From assembly GCF_042677045.1 (NCBI RefSeq), contig NZ_JBHTIH010000002.1, forward strand, positions 1,004,017 through 1,068,016: a stretch of DNA of 64,000 nucleotides. Direction: 5' to 3'. Position 1 is the stretch's first letter, and each line of letters opens with the position of its first letter. The notes beneath the pieces are model-generated. The model did not search any database, had not been told where the DNA came from, and saw nothing but the letters and a program-made list of their open reading frames with translations. The stretch is from Lysobacter_K koreensis (GTDB lineage: Bacteria; Pseudomonadota; Gammaproteobacteria; Xanthomonadales; Xanthomonadaceae). The position numbers were made by a program, and so were the translations under genes. Below, one piece after another: positions 38,643-47,927 of the stretch.

Positions 38643-40172
38643 ATGAATGGACTCCTCCACACCGCCCGGCTGCCCTTGCAGGACGGTGACCTGCTCGCCG
38701 CGGTCGACCTGGGGTCGAACAGTTTCCACATGGTGGTGTCGCGCTACGTGCTCGGCCAGCTGCGCACGGTCGACCGCCTGCGCGAAACGGTACGCCTGGC
38801 CGAAGGCCTCGACGGCAAGGGCGGGCTCGACCCGGCAGTGCGGCAGCGTGCGTTCGATTGCCTGTCGCGCTTCGGCCAGCGCGTGCGCGACATTCCCTCG
38901 CAGCGCGTGCGCGCGATCGCGACCAACACCGTGCGCCGCCTGAAGGAACCGCAGGCATTCCTGATGCCGGCCGAAAGCGCGCTCGGCCACGCGATCGAAG
39001 TCGTCGCCGGCCGCGAGGAGGCGCGCCTGATTTACCTGGGCGTGGCCCACGCGCAGCCGCCCAAGGACGGCCACCTGCGCCTGGTGATGGACATCGGCGG
39101 CGGCTCGACCGAATGCATCATCGGCGCCGGCTTTGAGGCGATCGAGCGCGAGAGCCTGCAACTGGGTTGCGTGGCGACCACGCGCCGGTTCTTCGGCAAC
39201 GGCAAGCTGTCGCGCAAGCGCTGGAACTCGGCGCGGGCCGAAGTCAGCGCCGAGTTCCAGCAGTTTTCCGGTGCTTACCGCACGCTGGGCTGGGATGAGG
39301 TGCTCGGCTCGTCGGGCACGATCAAGGCGATCGGCGAGATCTGCGCGGCGATGAAACTGACCAAGGGCGCGATCAGCGCCGAGGCACTGCCAGTCGTGCG
39401 CGACCGGCTGCTGCAGGCCGAGCGCATCGACGCGATCGACCTGCCCGGCCTGTCCTCCGAACGCCGGCCGGTGATCGCCGGCGGCATCCTGGTGCTGGAG
39501 GCGGCGTTCGACGCGCTCGGCCTGAAGCGGATGATGGTCAGCAAGGCGGCGATGCGCGAAGGCGTGCTGTACGACATGCTCGGCCGCGGCGGCGCGCACG
39601 ACCCGCGCGACGCCTCGGTGGCCGCGCTGGTGGAACGCTACGGCATCGACCGCGCCCAGGCCGCGCGCGTGGAAGCCACGGCGCTGCGCCTGTTCGACCA
39701 GGTCGCCGACCATTGGCACCTCGAGGACGACGACCGCCTGATGCTGGCCCGCGCCGCACGCCTGCACGAGCTCGGCTTGGCGATCGCGCACAGCCAGTAC
39801 CACGTGCACGGCGCGTACGTGATCGAGCATTCCGACATCGCCGGCTTCTCGCGCCAGCAGCAGCAGTTCCTGGCCGCTCTGGTGCGCACCCACCGCCGGG
39901 GCATCCCGAAGTCGGCGTTCGACGCCCTGCCCGACCGCCTGCTCGCGCCGGTGCGGCGCAGCGCCGCGCTGCTGCGGCTGGCGGTGTTGTTGCACCGCGC
40001 GCACGAGGCCGATCCGATCCCCACGCTGGATGCGCGCGCCGACGGCAATGCGCTGACGCTGGGCCTGGCCCGGCGCTGGCTGGAGGCGCGGCCGCTGCTC
40101 AAGGCCGATCTCGACGGCGAGCCCGAGGACATGGCCGACCTGGGCGTCACGCTGGATTTCAGCGCGAACTGA
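38643..40172 (+). CDS. ppx: Exopolyphosphatase (Ppx/GppA family)
   Basis: This 509-residue ASKHA-fold phosphatase has A-V-D-L-G-S-N-S-F-H-M as phosphate-binding loop 1, A-T-N-T-V-R-R, the second loop M-D-I-G-G-G-S-T-E, and G-S-S-G-T. The C-terminal HD-like region has H-E-L-G and the H-R-R-G segment. It removes terminal phosphates from polyphosphate; some members also act on guanosine pentaphosphate. It lies 15 bases after ppk1 and ends the phoBR-ppk1-ppx operon. Confidence 0.95.
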   Translation: MNGLLHTARLPLQDGDLLAAVDLGSNSFHMVVSRYVLGQLRTVDRLRETVRLAEGLDGKGGLDPAVRQRAFDCLSRFGQRVRDIPSQRVRAIATNTVRRLKEPQAFLMPAESALGHAIEVVAGREEARLIYLGVAHAQPPKDGHLRLVMDIGGGSTECIIGAGFEAIERESLQLGCVATTRRFFGNGKLSRKRWNSARAEVSAEFQQFSGAYRTLGWDEVLGSSGTIKAIGEICAAMKLTKGAISAEALPVVRDRLLQAERIDAIDLPGLSSERRPVIAGGILVLEAAFDALGLKRMMVSKAAMREGVLYDMLGRGGAHDPRDASVAALVERYGIDRAQAARVEATALRLFDQVADHWHLEDDDRLMLARAARLHELGLAIAHSQYHVHGAYVIEHSDIAGFSRQQQQFLAALVRTHRRGIPKSAFDALPDRLLAPVRRSAALLRLAVLLHRAHEADPIPTLDARADGNALTLGLARRWLEARPLLKADLDGEPEDMADLGVTLDFSAN

Positions 40173-40272
40173 AGACCGCCTCCGTGCGGTAGCGCAAAGT
40201 GCCACCGACGCGCCAACCCCGCAACCGCGTGAGCAGCGACTGAGCAAGCGCGTCGACCAGCACGATCGGCCG

Positions 40273-40290
40273 CGGTCACGCGGCGGTCAC
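40273..40290 (+). promoter_or_regulatory. Pho-box-like direct repeat upstream of the glycosyltransferase
   Basis: Two identical CGGTCAC heptamers (40273-40279 and 40284-40290) are separated by 4 bases, the same 7-4-7 geometry as the phoB site and sharing GTCAC with it. It lies 70 bases before the glycosyltransferase start. No convincing -10 element could be fixed. Confidence 0.5.
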
Positions 40291-40360
40291 GGCCACGACA
40301 CTTCGGGGACACACCCGCGGCCCACCCTGCAGCCACCAGGCAGCTTGGGGACAGCCGCGC

Positions 40361-41542
40361 ATGCGCTACGCCATCGTCACCGAGACCTATCCGCCGGAGG
40401 TCAACGGCGTCGCGCTGACCGTGCAGGCGCTCGAGCAGGGCCTGCGCGCGCGCGGCCACGAGGTCGCGCTTATCCGCCCGCGGCAAGCCGACGAAACCCA
40501 AGGCAGCGCGCACGAACTGCTGGTCCGCGGCGCGCCGCTGCCGCGCTACCCGGGCCTGCGGCTCGGACTGCCGGCGACCCGCAAACTTGCCGCGTGCTGG
40601 CAGGTCGAACGCCCCGATGCGATCTACGTCGCCACCGAAGGCCCGCTGGGCTGGTCGGCGCTGCGCGCGGCGCGGCGGCTCGGCATCCCGGCCGCGACCG
40701 GCTTCCACACCCGCTTCGACCAGTACATGCGCGACTACGGCGCCGCGTTCCTCGCGCAGACCGCGCTGCGCTGGATGCGGCGTTTCCACAACGGCGCCGA
40801 CGCGACCATCGTGCCGACCCGCGAGCTGGCGCAGCTGCTGGTCGACGAAGGCTTCGAGAACGTGCTGCGGCTGCCGCGCGCGGTCGATACGCAACTGTTT
40901 GACCCGGCGCGACGCGACCCGGGCCTGCGCGCGCAGTGGGGCGTCGGCGAAGAACAGCCGGTGGCGATCTACGTCGGCCGGATCGCGCCGGAGAAGAACC
41001 TCGGCTTGGCGGTGCGCGCGTTCCGGGCGCTGCAGGCCCAACGCCCGGACGCGCGCTTCGTCTGGGTCGGCGACGGCCCGGCGCGCGAAAAGCTGCAGCA
41101 CGACAATCCCGGCTTCATCTTCTGCGGGGTGCAGCGCGGCGAGGCGCTGGCGCGCCACTTCGCCAGCGGCGATCTGTTCGTGTTCCCCAGCCACAGCGAA
41201 ACCTTCGGCAACGTGACCCTGGAGGCGATGGCCAGTGGGGTGCCGACCATCGCGTTCGACTACGGCGCCGCTCGCGAGCACCTGCGCGACGGTGTGCACG
41301 GCGCAGCGATCGCCGACGGCGATGATTCCGGCTTCATCGCCGCGGTGGCGCGGATCGGTAGCGATGCGCCGCAACGCGCGGCGATGGCCCGCGTCGGCCG
41401 TGAGGCGATCAGCGGCCTTCGCCCGGAACAGGTCGCGGCGGACTTCGAAGCCCTGTTGCAGGGCCTGGTCGAGGCGTCCTTCGACACGAAGAGGCAGCGC
41501 AATACGCTCGCTTCCGCTCAGGATGATCGGGAGGCGGTATGA
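40361..41542 (+). CDS. Glycosyltransferase family 4
   Basis: This 393-residue GT-B enzyme begins Y-A-I-V-T-E-T-Y-P-P-E-V-N-G-V-A, like the lipid- or mannose-transferring GT4 group (SqdX/MgtA/Agt-like). The donor site has Y-V-G-R-I-A-P-E-K-N and the E-x7-E motif in S-H-S-E-T-F-G-N-V-T-L-E-A-M. No membrane segment is seen. It overlaps the PAP2 gene by ATGA. The neighbours and a Pho-box-like site suggest glycolipid synthesis under phosphate limitation, which is inference. Confidence 0.87.
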   Translation: MRYAIVTETYPPEVNGVALTVQALEQGLRARGHEVALIRPRQADETQGSAHELLVRGAPLPRYPGLRLGLPATRKLAACWQVERPDAIYVATEGPLGWSALRAARRLGIPAATGFHTRFDQYMRDYGAAFLAQTALRWMRRFHNGADATIVPTRELAQLLVDEGFENVLRLPRAVDTQLFDPARRDPGLRAQWGVGEEQPVAIYVGRIAPEKNLGLAVRAFRALQAQRPDARFVWVGDGPAREKLQHDNPGFIFCGVQRGEALARHFASGDLFVFPSHSETFGNVTLEAMASGVPTIAFDYGAAREHLRDGVHGAAIADGDDSGFIAAVARIGSDAPQRAAMARVGREAISGLRPEQVAADFEALLQGLVEASFDTKRQRNTLASAQDDREAV

Positions 41543-42090
41543 ATCGGCTGCCGTGGCGTAACCGCTTCAACGCCGGCGATTCGGGCTGGTGCCTGCGCGC
41601 GAACCGGGTCTGCGAACGCGGCGGCTCGCGGGTGTACTTCGCGGCGATCAGCCGGCTCGGCGACGGGATGTTCTGGTACGCGCTGATGGCGGCGCTGGTC
41701 ATCGCCGACGGCATGGCAGGGCTGGTGGCCTCGGTCCACCTGGCCGTGACCGGCGTGATCGCGCTGAGCTTGTACAAGGGACTCAAGCGCTGGACCCGGC
41801 GCCCGCGGCCGTTCGCGTCCGACCGCCGCATCCACGCCTGGGTCGCGCCGCTGGACGAGTTCAGTTTTCCCTCGGGCCACACCCTGCACGCGGTCGCGTT
41901 CTCGCTGGTGGCCGCGGCCCATTACCCGGCGCTGGCGTGGCTGCTGATTCCGTTCACCGCCAGCGTCGCGGTGTCGCGCGTGGTGCTGGGCCTGCACTAC
42001 CCCAGCGACGTGCTCGCCGCGACCGCGATCGGCAGCGCGTTGGGCGCATTGTCGCTGTGGCTGGTGCCTGGGGTGTCGCTGTTCGTCTGA
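41539..42090 (+). CDS. PAP2-family phosphatase, membrane-bound
   Basis: This 183-residue membrane protein has several hydrophobic segments and all three PAP2 motifs: K-x6-R-P in K-G-L-K-R-W-T-R-R-P, P-S-G-H, and S-R-x5-H-x3-D in S-R-V-V-L-G-L-H-Y-P-S-D. Members dephosphorylate lipid phosphates such as phosphatidic acid or undecaprenyl pyrophosphate. It is translationally coupled to the glycosyltransferase, which fits a shared lipid pathway. Confidence 0.9.
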   Translation: MNRLPWRNRFNAGDSGWCLRANRVCERGGSRVYFAAISRLGDGMFWYALMAALVIADGMAGLVASVHLAVTGVIALSLYKGLKRWTRRPRPFASDRRIHAWVAPLDEFSFPSGHTLHAVAFSLVAAAHYPALAWLLIPFTASVAVSRVVLGLHYPSDVLAATAIGSALGALSLWLVPGVSLFV

Positions 42091-42148
42091 CCGTGTTGTC
42101 CGTCCGGGCTCCCTGCGGCAGCGCGACGTCAGTCGCGACCCGAATGCT

Positions 42149-43096
42149 TCACATCACGACCGACCTCGCTCCCGCGACAGCAGCGGCCGGGGCATCGAAT
42201 GGCACGACCCGCGCCCGCGCCACGCTGGGGAAATACTGGCTGGCCCAATCGCGGTCGTTAAGCACCTGCGCCTGCCCACGAGTTGCCTCCAGCGCCGCGA
42301 AATCCAGCGTCGCGGTCGCCCAGCGTTGCTGGCCACGGGTCTGCACCAGCATCCCGTCGCACGGCAAACCCACGTCCATCGGCGCAATCAGCGCCGCCTC
42401 GCCGGTACCGACGTCCAGCACCGGGCTCCACGGCGCCACGCCTGCGCTCACGGCCTGCGCGACGAAGCAGCGGTTCTCCAGCGCACGCGCCATGCAACCC
42501 ACGCGCACGCGGGTCGCGGCGGCGTCCGAGCCAGTGCAACTGGGCACCAGCAGCAGGCGCGCGCCCGCTTCGCACTGCGCGCGTACCGGCAGCGGGAACT
42601 CGCTGTCGTAGCCGGCCGCGATGCCGGCGCGGACCCCGGCGATCTCGAGCACTTTCAAGGCGTCGCCTGGCTCGATCACGCCGGCCTGTTTCTCGAATCC
42701 GTCCAGCCGCAGCTTGTCCTGCCAGGCGTGGCTGCCGTCGGGCGCGAACGCATAGCTGCGGTTGCGGTAGCGGCCACGACCGGTAGCAAGCAGAAAACTG
42801 CCGGCAACGATGTGCAGCCTCAGTTCGCGCGCCAGCAAGCCGAACAGCTCCAGCCACGCGCCGTGGTACGCCTGCGTCGCTGCCAGGCACGCATGCAGGT
42901 CGCCGTGGGTCGCCGCATCGAAGGTCGCGCCCAGTTCCAGCGACAGGTACTCGGGCAGCACCGCCAGCTGCGCGCCGGCCGCGCGCGCCTCGCCGAGCCA
43001 CTGCGCCTGCTTGTCGGCAAAGGCGGCGAAGTCCGGCAGTTCGACCGGGGTGCCGATCACGTACTTGGCGACCGCCACTTTCATTGCTGCGCTCAT
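42149..43096 (-). CDS. Nitrilase/carbon-nitrogen hydrolase family protein lacking the catalytic Cys
   Basis: This 315-residue protein starts at ATG 43096 behind GGAG. It has the nitrilase fold with Glu (E49 in V-L-P-E-Y) and Lys (K128 in Q-D-K-L) of the catalytic triad. The nucleophile position, normally C-Y-D-S-E-F-P, reads G162-Y-D-S-E-F-P. The rest of the domain, including A-R-A-L-E-N-R-C, is intact. By family knowledge such a protein should not hydrolyse amides by the usual mechanism. It is convergent with the PAP2 gene. Confidence 0.85.
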   Translation of the reverse strand: MSAAMKVAVAKYVIGTPVELPDFAAFADKQAQWLGEARAAGAQLAVLPEYLSLELGATFDAATHGDLHACLAATQAYHGAWLELFGLLARELRLHIVAGSFLLATGRGRYRNRSYAFAPDGSHAWQDKLRLDGFEKQAGVIEPGDALKVLEIAGVRAGIAAGYDSEFPLPVRAQCEAGARLLLVPSCTGSDAAATRVRVGCMARALENRCFVAQAVSAGVAPWSPVLDVGTGEAALIAPMDVGLPCDGMLVQTRGQQRWATATLDFAALEATRGQAQVLNDRDWASQYFPSVARARVVPFDAPAAAVAGARSVVM

Positions 43097-43209
43097 TGGT
43101 CAGGCTCCAGAATCGAGGTGAATCGCAAGACATGCGGTGGCTTGTCGCCGGTAGCCGGCGACGACCACGACCGCAGGCGCCACCGCCCACGGTCGCGACC
43201 GCCACGACT

Positions 43210-44568
43210 TCAAACGCGCGCCAGCGGCCGGCTCCCGGCGATGGCGTACCAGTCGACCTTGCGTGTCACCAGCATCAGCGTGGCGAGGATGAAGAACAGC
43301 AGGCCGGCGCCCATCACCAGCGCGTTGTCCTCCGACACCAGCAGCCCGTACAATGCGCCGTACAAGGTCGCCAGCATCGCCGCGAAACCGACCCCGCGCA
43401 CGACCGAGCGCAACACCGCGCTGAGGTAGAAACCCAGCAAGCCGATGCAGGCGATGCTCGCGGCCAGGTACGCCCACGCGAACTCGATGTGTTCGCTAAG
43501 GCTGACCAGCAGCAGGAAGAAGATCGCCAGCGACAAGCCCACCAGGCCGTACTGGATCGGGTGGATCGGCAGCTGCTTGATCAGCTCGAAGATGAAGAAG
43601 CCGACGAAGGTCAGCAGCACGAACAGCAGCCCGTACTTGCTCGCGCGATCGGCCTGCGAGTAGATGTTGACCGGCTCGACCAGGGCCACGCTGATTGCGT
43701 CGAGGCCGCTGGTGCCCGCGGCGTCGCGGCCGGACGCCTCGCCCAGCGCCGGCAAGTTGCGGCCATCGAGGTACTGGCGCTGCGCGTTGCTGGCCACTGA
43801 CGCCACCTGCCAGGTCGCATCGAAGCCCTGCTTGCCGACCTCGCGCACGCGTGGCAGGAAGCTGCCGCCGAACTTCGGGTGCGGCCAGCTGGAACTGATC
43901 GCGAACGTGTTGCCCTTGCCCAGCGGCACCAGCGCCAGCGATTCGGTGCCGCCCAGGGTGAAGTCCAGCTGCGTCTGCAGCGCGAGCACCTGGCCCGGGC
44001 GCGGCGCGGGCAGGCGCGCATGCAGGCCGGCGCCGTCGCGGCTGCCCAGCCCTTCGACGACGGTCACGGACACGCCGTCGATGCGCAGCCTTGGGGTGGT
44101 CATCAGTCCACGCACGTCGGCGATCCCGTAGCTCAGCCACGGCCGGCCGATCCTGCGCGCGCTGTCGGCCGAGTCGAGCGGAATGGTCACGTCGAAGCGC
44201 GCGGCCGCACTGGCCTTCCACTCGTAGACGCGGACCTCGTGCAGGCCGCGCTTGCGGGTGCTCGGGGTGAGCGGTCCGCGCACGTCGAGGCTGGTCGGGA
44301 AGAAGGTCCAGTGGCGGGTGCGCTCGCGGCTGACCTTGCGCACGATGTTGTACCGGTCGGCCTCCTCGACTTCGACCGTCTGCGTGTACGGCACCACCAG
44401 CACCGGACCGGCGAACGCCTGCGCGCCGGCGTAGCTGCGCGCGATGTCGGCCACCGCCTGTGCGCGGTACTGCTGCCGCTCGTGGATGGTGCCGCGGATC
44501 ATCGTCAGCGGCACCAGGATCGCCAGGGTCATCCCCAGCACCAACAACACTTTCAACCAGAGGCGCAT
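43210..44568 (-). CDS. creD: CreD-family inner-membrane protein
   Basis: CreD, 452 residues from ATG 44568 behind AGGAG. One N-terminal membrane segment is followed by a large periplasmic domain (about residues 30-300) and five to six C-terminal membrane segments, with the typical Y-G-L-L-F-V-L-L-T-F-V-G-F-F-I-F-E. CreD is induced by the CreBC two-component system in Escherichia coli and Stenotrophomonas and is linked to envelope integrity; its biochemical role is unknown. It lies 113 bases after creC. Confidence 0.93.
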   Translation of the reverse strand: MRLWLKVLLVLGMTLAILVPLTMIRGTIHERQQYRAQAVADIARSYAGAQAFAGPVLVVPYTQTVEVEEADRYNIVRKVSRERTRHWTFFPTSLDVRGPLTPSTRKRGLHEVRVYEWKASAAARFDVTIPLDSADSARRIGRPWLSYGIADVRGLMTTPRLRIDGVSVTVVEGLGSRDGAGLHARLPAPRPGQVLALQTQLDFTLGGTESLALVPLGKGNTFAISSSWPHPKFGGSFLPRVREVGKQGFDATWQVASVASNAQRQYLDGRNLPALGEASGRDAAGTSGLDAISVALVEPVNIYSQADRASKYGLLFVLLTFVGFFIFELIKQLPIHPIQYGLVGLSLAIFFLLLVSLSEHIEFAWAYLAASIACIGLLGFYLSAVLRSVVRGVGFAAMLATLYGALYGLLVSEDNALVMGAGLLFFILATLMLVTRKVDWYAIAGSRPLARV

Positions 44569-44681
44569 GTCCAACTCCTGTATTGGCAACAGGCGTCAGC
44601 GTCGACGGGATCGGTGCGGGGACGATGGCGCAACGGTGAAGCGAGGGTGAAGTCGACGCCGGCCCCCCGCCGCGTTGTGCG

Positions 44682-46157
44682 TCAACGCAGCGGCAGCACC
44701 AGGCTGGCGATCGCGCCGCCTTCGGTGCGGTTGGCCAATACCGCCCGGCCGCCGTGCAAGGCCGCGACCTCGGCCACGAAGCACAGCCCCAGCCCGCTGC
44801 TGCGGCTGCCACCGGCCGGGCGCGGCAACGAGTAGAAACGCTCGAACACGCGCGGCAACGCGTATTCCGGCACGCCGGGGCCGCGGTCGGCCACCTCGAT
44901 GCGCAGTTCGTCGGCGTGCGCTTCGAGGCGCAACTCGATCGGTTCGTGGGCGGGCGAGAAATCCGCGGCGTTCTCGATCAGGTTGACCAGCGCCTGGCGC
45001 AGCAGGAACGCGTCGCCGTGCACGCGCGGCAAGCCCGCCGCGGCGCCGATTAGCAGCGTGAGCTGCGCCTGCGCCAACCGCGGTGCGCACTGCGCCGCCG
45101 CGTCGTGCGCCAATGCGGCGATGTCGAGAGACTCGGGCTGCTCGAGCCGTTGCCGGTGCTCGACCTCGGCCAGCGCCAGCAGCTTGTCGATCATCTGCGC
45201 CAGCCGCTCGCCCTGGCTGCGGATGATGGCGATGAAGCGCGCGCGGTCGGCCTCGGCCATCCCGTGCGCGCCACCGGCCTGTGTCTGATCGGCATGCTCG
45301 AGCAACTCGGCGCTGCCGCGGATCGCCGCCAGCGGGCTTTTCATTTCGTGGGTCAGCGCGTGCACGTACTGCTCGACGTACTGCTTGCCTTCCAACCGCG
45401 CGCGCATCGTTTCAAGCGCCTGGCCGAGCTCGCCGAACTCGCCGACCGCCTTGGGCGGGACCGCGCGTTCGCCGGCCGTCACCGCGCTCGCATAGCGGCG
45501 CAGCCCGCCCAACTGGCGCGACAGCCACCACGCGGCGAACAAGCCGACCAGCAGCGCCGCGCCCATCAGCACCCCGCCCCAGCGCAGCACCACCGCCTGG
45601 CTGCGCGCGATGAACGGGGCGATGGTGCTGTTGGGCTTGGCGACGGTCAGCACGCCGACGATGCGCTGCTCGGCGTCGCGGATCGGCGCGGCGACATGCA
45701 TCACGGTGGACTCGGGGTCCTTGGGATCGCTGCGGGTCGAACGCGCGCCGTAGCGCCCGCGCAGCGTCAGGTACACGTCGTTCCAGCGCGCGTAGTTCTT
45801 GCCGAGGTCGCCGCCGCGGCCGTCGACGCTGTTGCTGTCGAACACCACGATGCCGCGCGCGTCGGTGACGTAGATGCGGTAGTTGGAGGCGCGCTTGCCG
45901 AAGCCCCAGATCGCCGCGCCGAAGTCGCGCCCGCGCAACGCGCGCACGTGCCGGGCGAAGCGGCCGTCGTTGATGCGCCCGGCCAGCAGGTCGTCGCTGG
46001 CCAGCTCGGCCAGCACGTTGGCGCTGTCCACCAGAGTGTCTTCCATCGCCTGGCGCACGCCGGGCTTGACCTCGGCGACGAACACCCGCGCCAGCAGCAG
46101 CGCCGCAAGCGCGACGATCAGGAAGTAGCCGAGGAAGATCCGCAGGCCGATGTTCAT
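44682..46157 (-). CDS. creC: Sensor histidine kinase CreC
   Basis: CreC, 491 residues. An N-terminal membrane segment (about 7-28) and a second one (about 192-215) flank a periplasmic sensor domain. A HAMP region follows, then the H-box with H270 in A-L-T-H-E-M-K-S-P-L. The ATPase domain has N-L-I-E-N-A-A-D-F and S-G-L-G-L. It is encoded 6 bases after creB and probably phosphorylates it. Confidence 0.93.
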   Translation of the reverse strand: MNIGLRIFLGYFLIVALAALLLARVFVAEVKPGVRQAMEDTLVDSANVLAELASDDLLAGRINDGRFARHVRALRGRDFGAAIWGFGKRASNYRIYVTDARGIVVFDSNSVDGRGGDLGKNYARWNDVYLTLRGRYGARSTRSDPKDPESTVMHVAAPIRDAEQRIVGVLTVAKPNSTIAPFIARSQAVVLRWGGVLMGAALLVGLFAAWWLSRQLGGLRRYASAVTAGERAVPPKAVGEFGELGQALETMRARLEGKQYVEQYVHALTHEMKSPLAAIRGSAELLEHADQTQAGGAHGMAEADRARFIAIIRSQGERLAQMIDKLLALAEVEHRQRLEQPESLDIAALAHDAAAQCAPRLAQAQLTLLIGAAAGLPRVHGDAFLLRQALVNLIENAADFSPAHEPIELRLEAHADELRIEVADRGPGVPEYALPRVFERFYSLPRPAGGSRSSGLGLCFVAEVAALHGGRAVLANRTEGGAIASLVLPLR

Positions 46158-46163
46158 GGCGGC

Positions 46164-46850
46164 TCAGTCGACGTCGAGCGAGTAACCCAGACCGCGGTGG
46201 GTGCGGATCGGGTCGGCGTCGTTGGCGACCTCGTGCAGCTTGGCGCGCAAGGTCTTGACGTGGGTGTCGACGGTGCGGTCGCCGCTGTCGAGGGTGTCGC
46301 CCCAGACCCGGTCCATCAGCTGCGCGCGCGACAGCACCGCACCGGGCCGCTGCAGCAGCGCCGCGAGCAGGCCGTACTCGTAACGGGTGAGATCCAGCGG
46401 CTGGCCGCGGTAGCGGATGCGCCGGCCTTCGGCATCGTGCTGGAAACGCATGACCCCGTCGGCCGCCACCGATACCGGCCCACGCCGCAGCACCACGCGC
46501 ACGCGCGCGGCCAGCTCGCGCGGGGAGAACGGCTTGGTCACGTAATCGTCGGCGCCGATCTCCAGGCCGAGGATGCGGTCGGCCTCGGCGCCCTGCGCGG
46601 TCAGGAAGATCACCCGCAGCTCGTCGCCTGCGACCGGCTCGATCCGGCGCAACTCGCGGCACAGCGCGAAGCCGCCGATGTCGGGCAGCCCGACATCGAG
46701 GATCGCCAAGTCGAACCGCTCGCTGCGCACGCGTTGCAGCGCCTCGCCGCCGGTCAGGCAGTGCACCGCCTCGAAGCCTTCGGCGCGCAGCGCGTACAGC
46801 ACCGTCTCGGCGATCGCGGATTCGTCTTCGACTAGCAGGATGCGGGGCAT
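46164..46850 (-). CDS. creB: Response regulator CreB
   Basis: CreB, 228 residues, is an OmpR/PhoB-type regulator. The receiver has phosphoacceptor D52 in I-L-D-V-G-L-P-D, F-L-T-A-Q-G and the conserved Lys in V-T-K-P-F. The winged-helix domain has R-T-V-D-T-H-V-K-T-L-R. It heads the creB-creC-creD operon. It is divergent from rlmJ, with 71 bases between starts. Confidence 0.94.
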   Translation of the reverse strand: MPRILLVEDESAIAETVLYALRAEGFEAVHCLTGGEALQRVRSERFDLAILDVGLPDIGGFALCRELRRIEPVAGDELRVIFLTAQGAEADRILGLEIGADDYVTKPFSPRELAARVRVVLRRGPVSVAADGVMRFQHDAEGRRIRYRGQPLDLTRYEYGLLAALLQRPGAVLSRAQLMDRVWGDTLDSGDRTVDTHVKTLRAKLHEVANDADPIRTHRGLGYSLDVD

Positions 46851-46921
46851 TCGTGGGCTTTCGGCGGGCCGGAACTGGCCGGTTTGGGGCGCGGCCCAGC
46901 ATAGCGGGCTACCCTATGCGC

Positions 46922-47779
46922 ATGAACTACCGCCACGCTTTCCACGCCGGCAACCACGCCGACGTCCTCAAGCACGTCGCCCTGCTGGCGATCTGCGACG
47001 CGCTCACGGCCAAGCCGGCGCCGGCGTTTGCGCTGGATACCCATGCCGGGCGCGGGATGTACGCGCTCGACGGCAACTCGGCGATGCGCACCGGCGAGGC
47101 CGAGGGCGGCATCGCCCGCCTGTTCGCCGAAGCCCCCAAGCACCCGGCGATCACCCGCTACCTGGCCGCGATCAAGGCCTGCCGCGCGGCCCACGGCGGC
47201 GCCAGCTACCCCGGTTCGCCGTGGCTGCTCGCGCACGCGCTGCGCGAGCACGACCGCATCGCCGCCTGCGAGCTGCAGCCCGAGGAAGCCGGCCAGCTGC
47301 AGGCCAACTTTGCCGGCGACCCGCGCATCGCGGTGCACGCGCGCGACGGTTACGCCGCGATCAAGGCGCTGCTGCCGCCGAAGTTCGGCGCCACCAAGAT
47401 CAACCGCGGGCTGGTGCTGGTCGACCCGCCGTACGAGGCGCAGCTGGAGGAGTTCGACACCGCGATCGGCGCGCTGCGCGAGGCGTTGGCACGCTGGCCG
47501 CAGGCGACCTACGTGCTGTGGTACCCGATCAAGCTGCGCCGCTCGCTGCAGCCGTTCTACCGGCGCGCCGAGGCGATCCCCGCCAAGTCCTCGTTCGTGG
47601 CCGAACTGCTGGTGCGTCCGGACGACTCGCCGCTGCGCATGAACGGCAGCGGCCTGCTGGTGCTGAACCCGCCGTGGCAGCTCGACCAGACGCTGGGACC
47701 GGCGCTAAAGCAACTGACCACCGCATTGGGTGAAGCCGGTGCGTCGTCGCGACTGGACTGGTTGAAATCCGAAAGCTGA
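46922..47779 (+). CDS. rlmJ: 23S rRNA (adenine-2030-N6)-methyltransferase RlmJ
   Basis: RlmJ, 285 residues, starts M-N-Y-R-H-A-F-H-A-G-N-H-A-D-V-L-K-H, the family hallmark. The SAM site lies in D-T-H-A-G-R-G, and the catalytic D-P-P-Y is in L-V-D-P-P-Y-E. It methylates A2030 of 23S rRNA. It stands alone between creB and a palindromic repeat. Confidence 0.95.
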   Translation: MNYRHAFHAGNHADVLKHVALLAICDALTAKPAPAFALDTHAGRGMYALDGNSAMRTGEAEGGIARLFAEAPKHPAITRYLAAIKACRAAHGGASYPGSPWLLAHALREHDRIAACELQPEEAGQLQANFAGDPRIAVHARDGYAAIKALLPPKFGATKINRGLVLVDPPYEAQLEEFDTAIGALREALARWPQATYVLWYPIKLRRSLQPFYRRAEAIPAKSSFVAELLVRPDDSPLRMNGSGLLVLNPPWQLDQTLGPALKQLTTALGEAGASSRLDWLKSES

Positions 47780-47815
47780 CATGCCGGCGGCCGTCGAGTG
47801 GTTCGAACCGGCAGC

Positions 47816-47927
47816 GTAGGGCGGGTTTCAACCCGCCTCCCCGCCGCTACGCGATCGCGAGGAGTTGCGTAGACGCCGACTTCGCGGGAACGCGGGGATG
47901 GCGATGGCGGGTTGAAACCCGCCCTAC
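47816..47927. repeat. Palindromic repeat doublet, copy D
   Basis: It starts GTAGGGCGGGTTTCAAC at 47816 and ends with the inverted GTTGAAACCCGCCCTAC at 47927. The distal arm supplies the TAG stop (complement of 47924-47926) of the cation transporter gene. Confidence 0.92.

Noticed and set aside
37695..40247. An 850-codon open frame opposite ppk1 and ppx
   Set aside because: It is a shadow of two well-supported genes, with no domain and no ribosome site.
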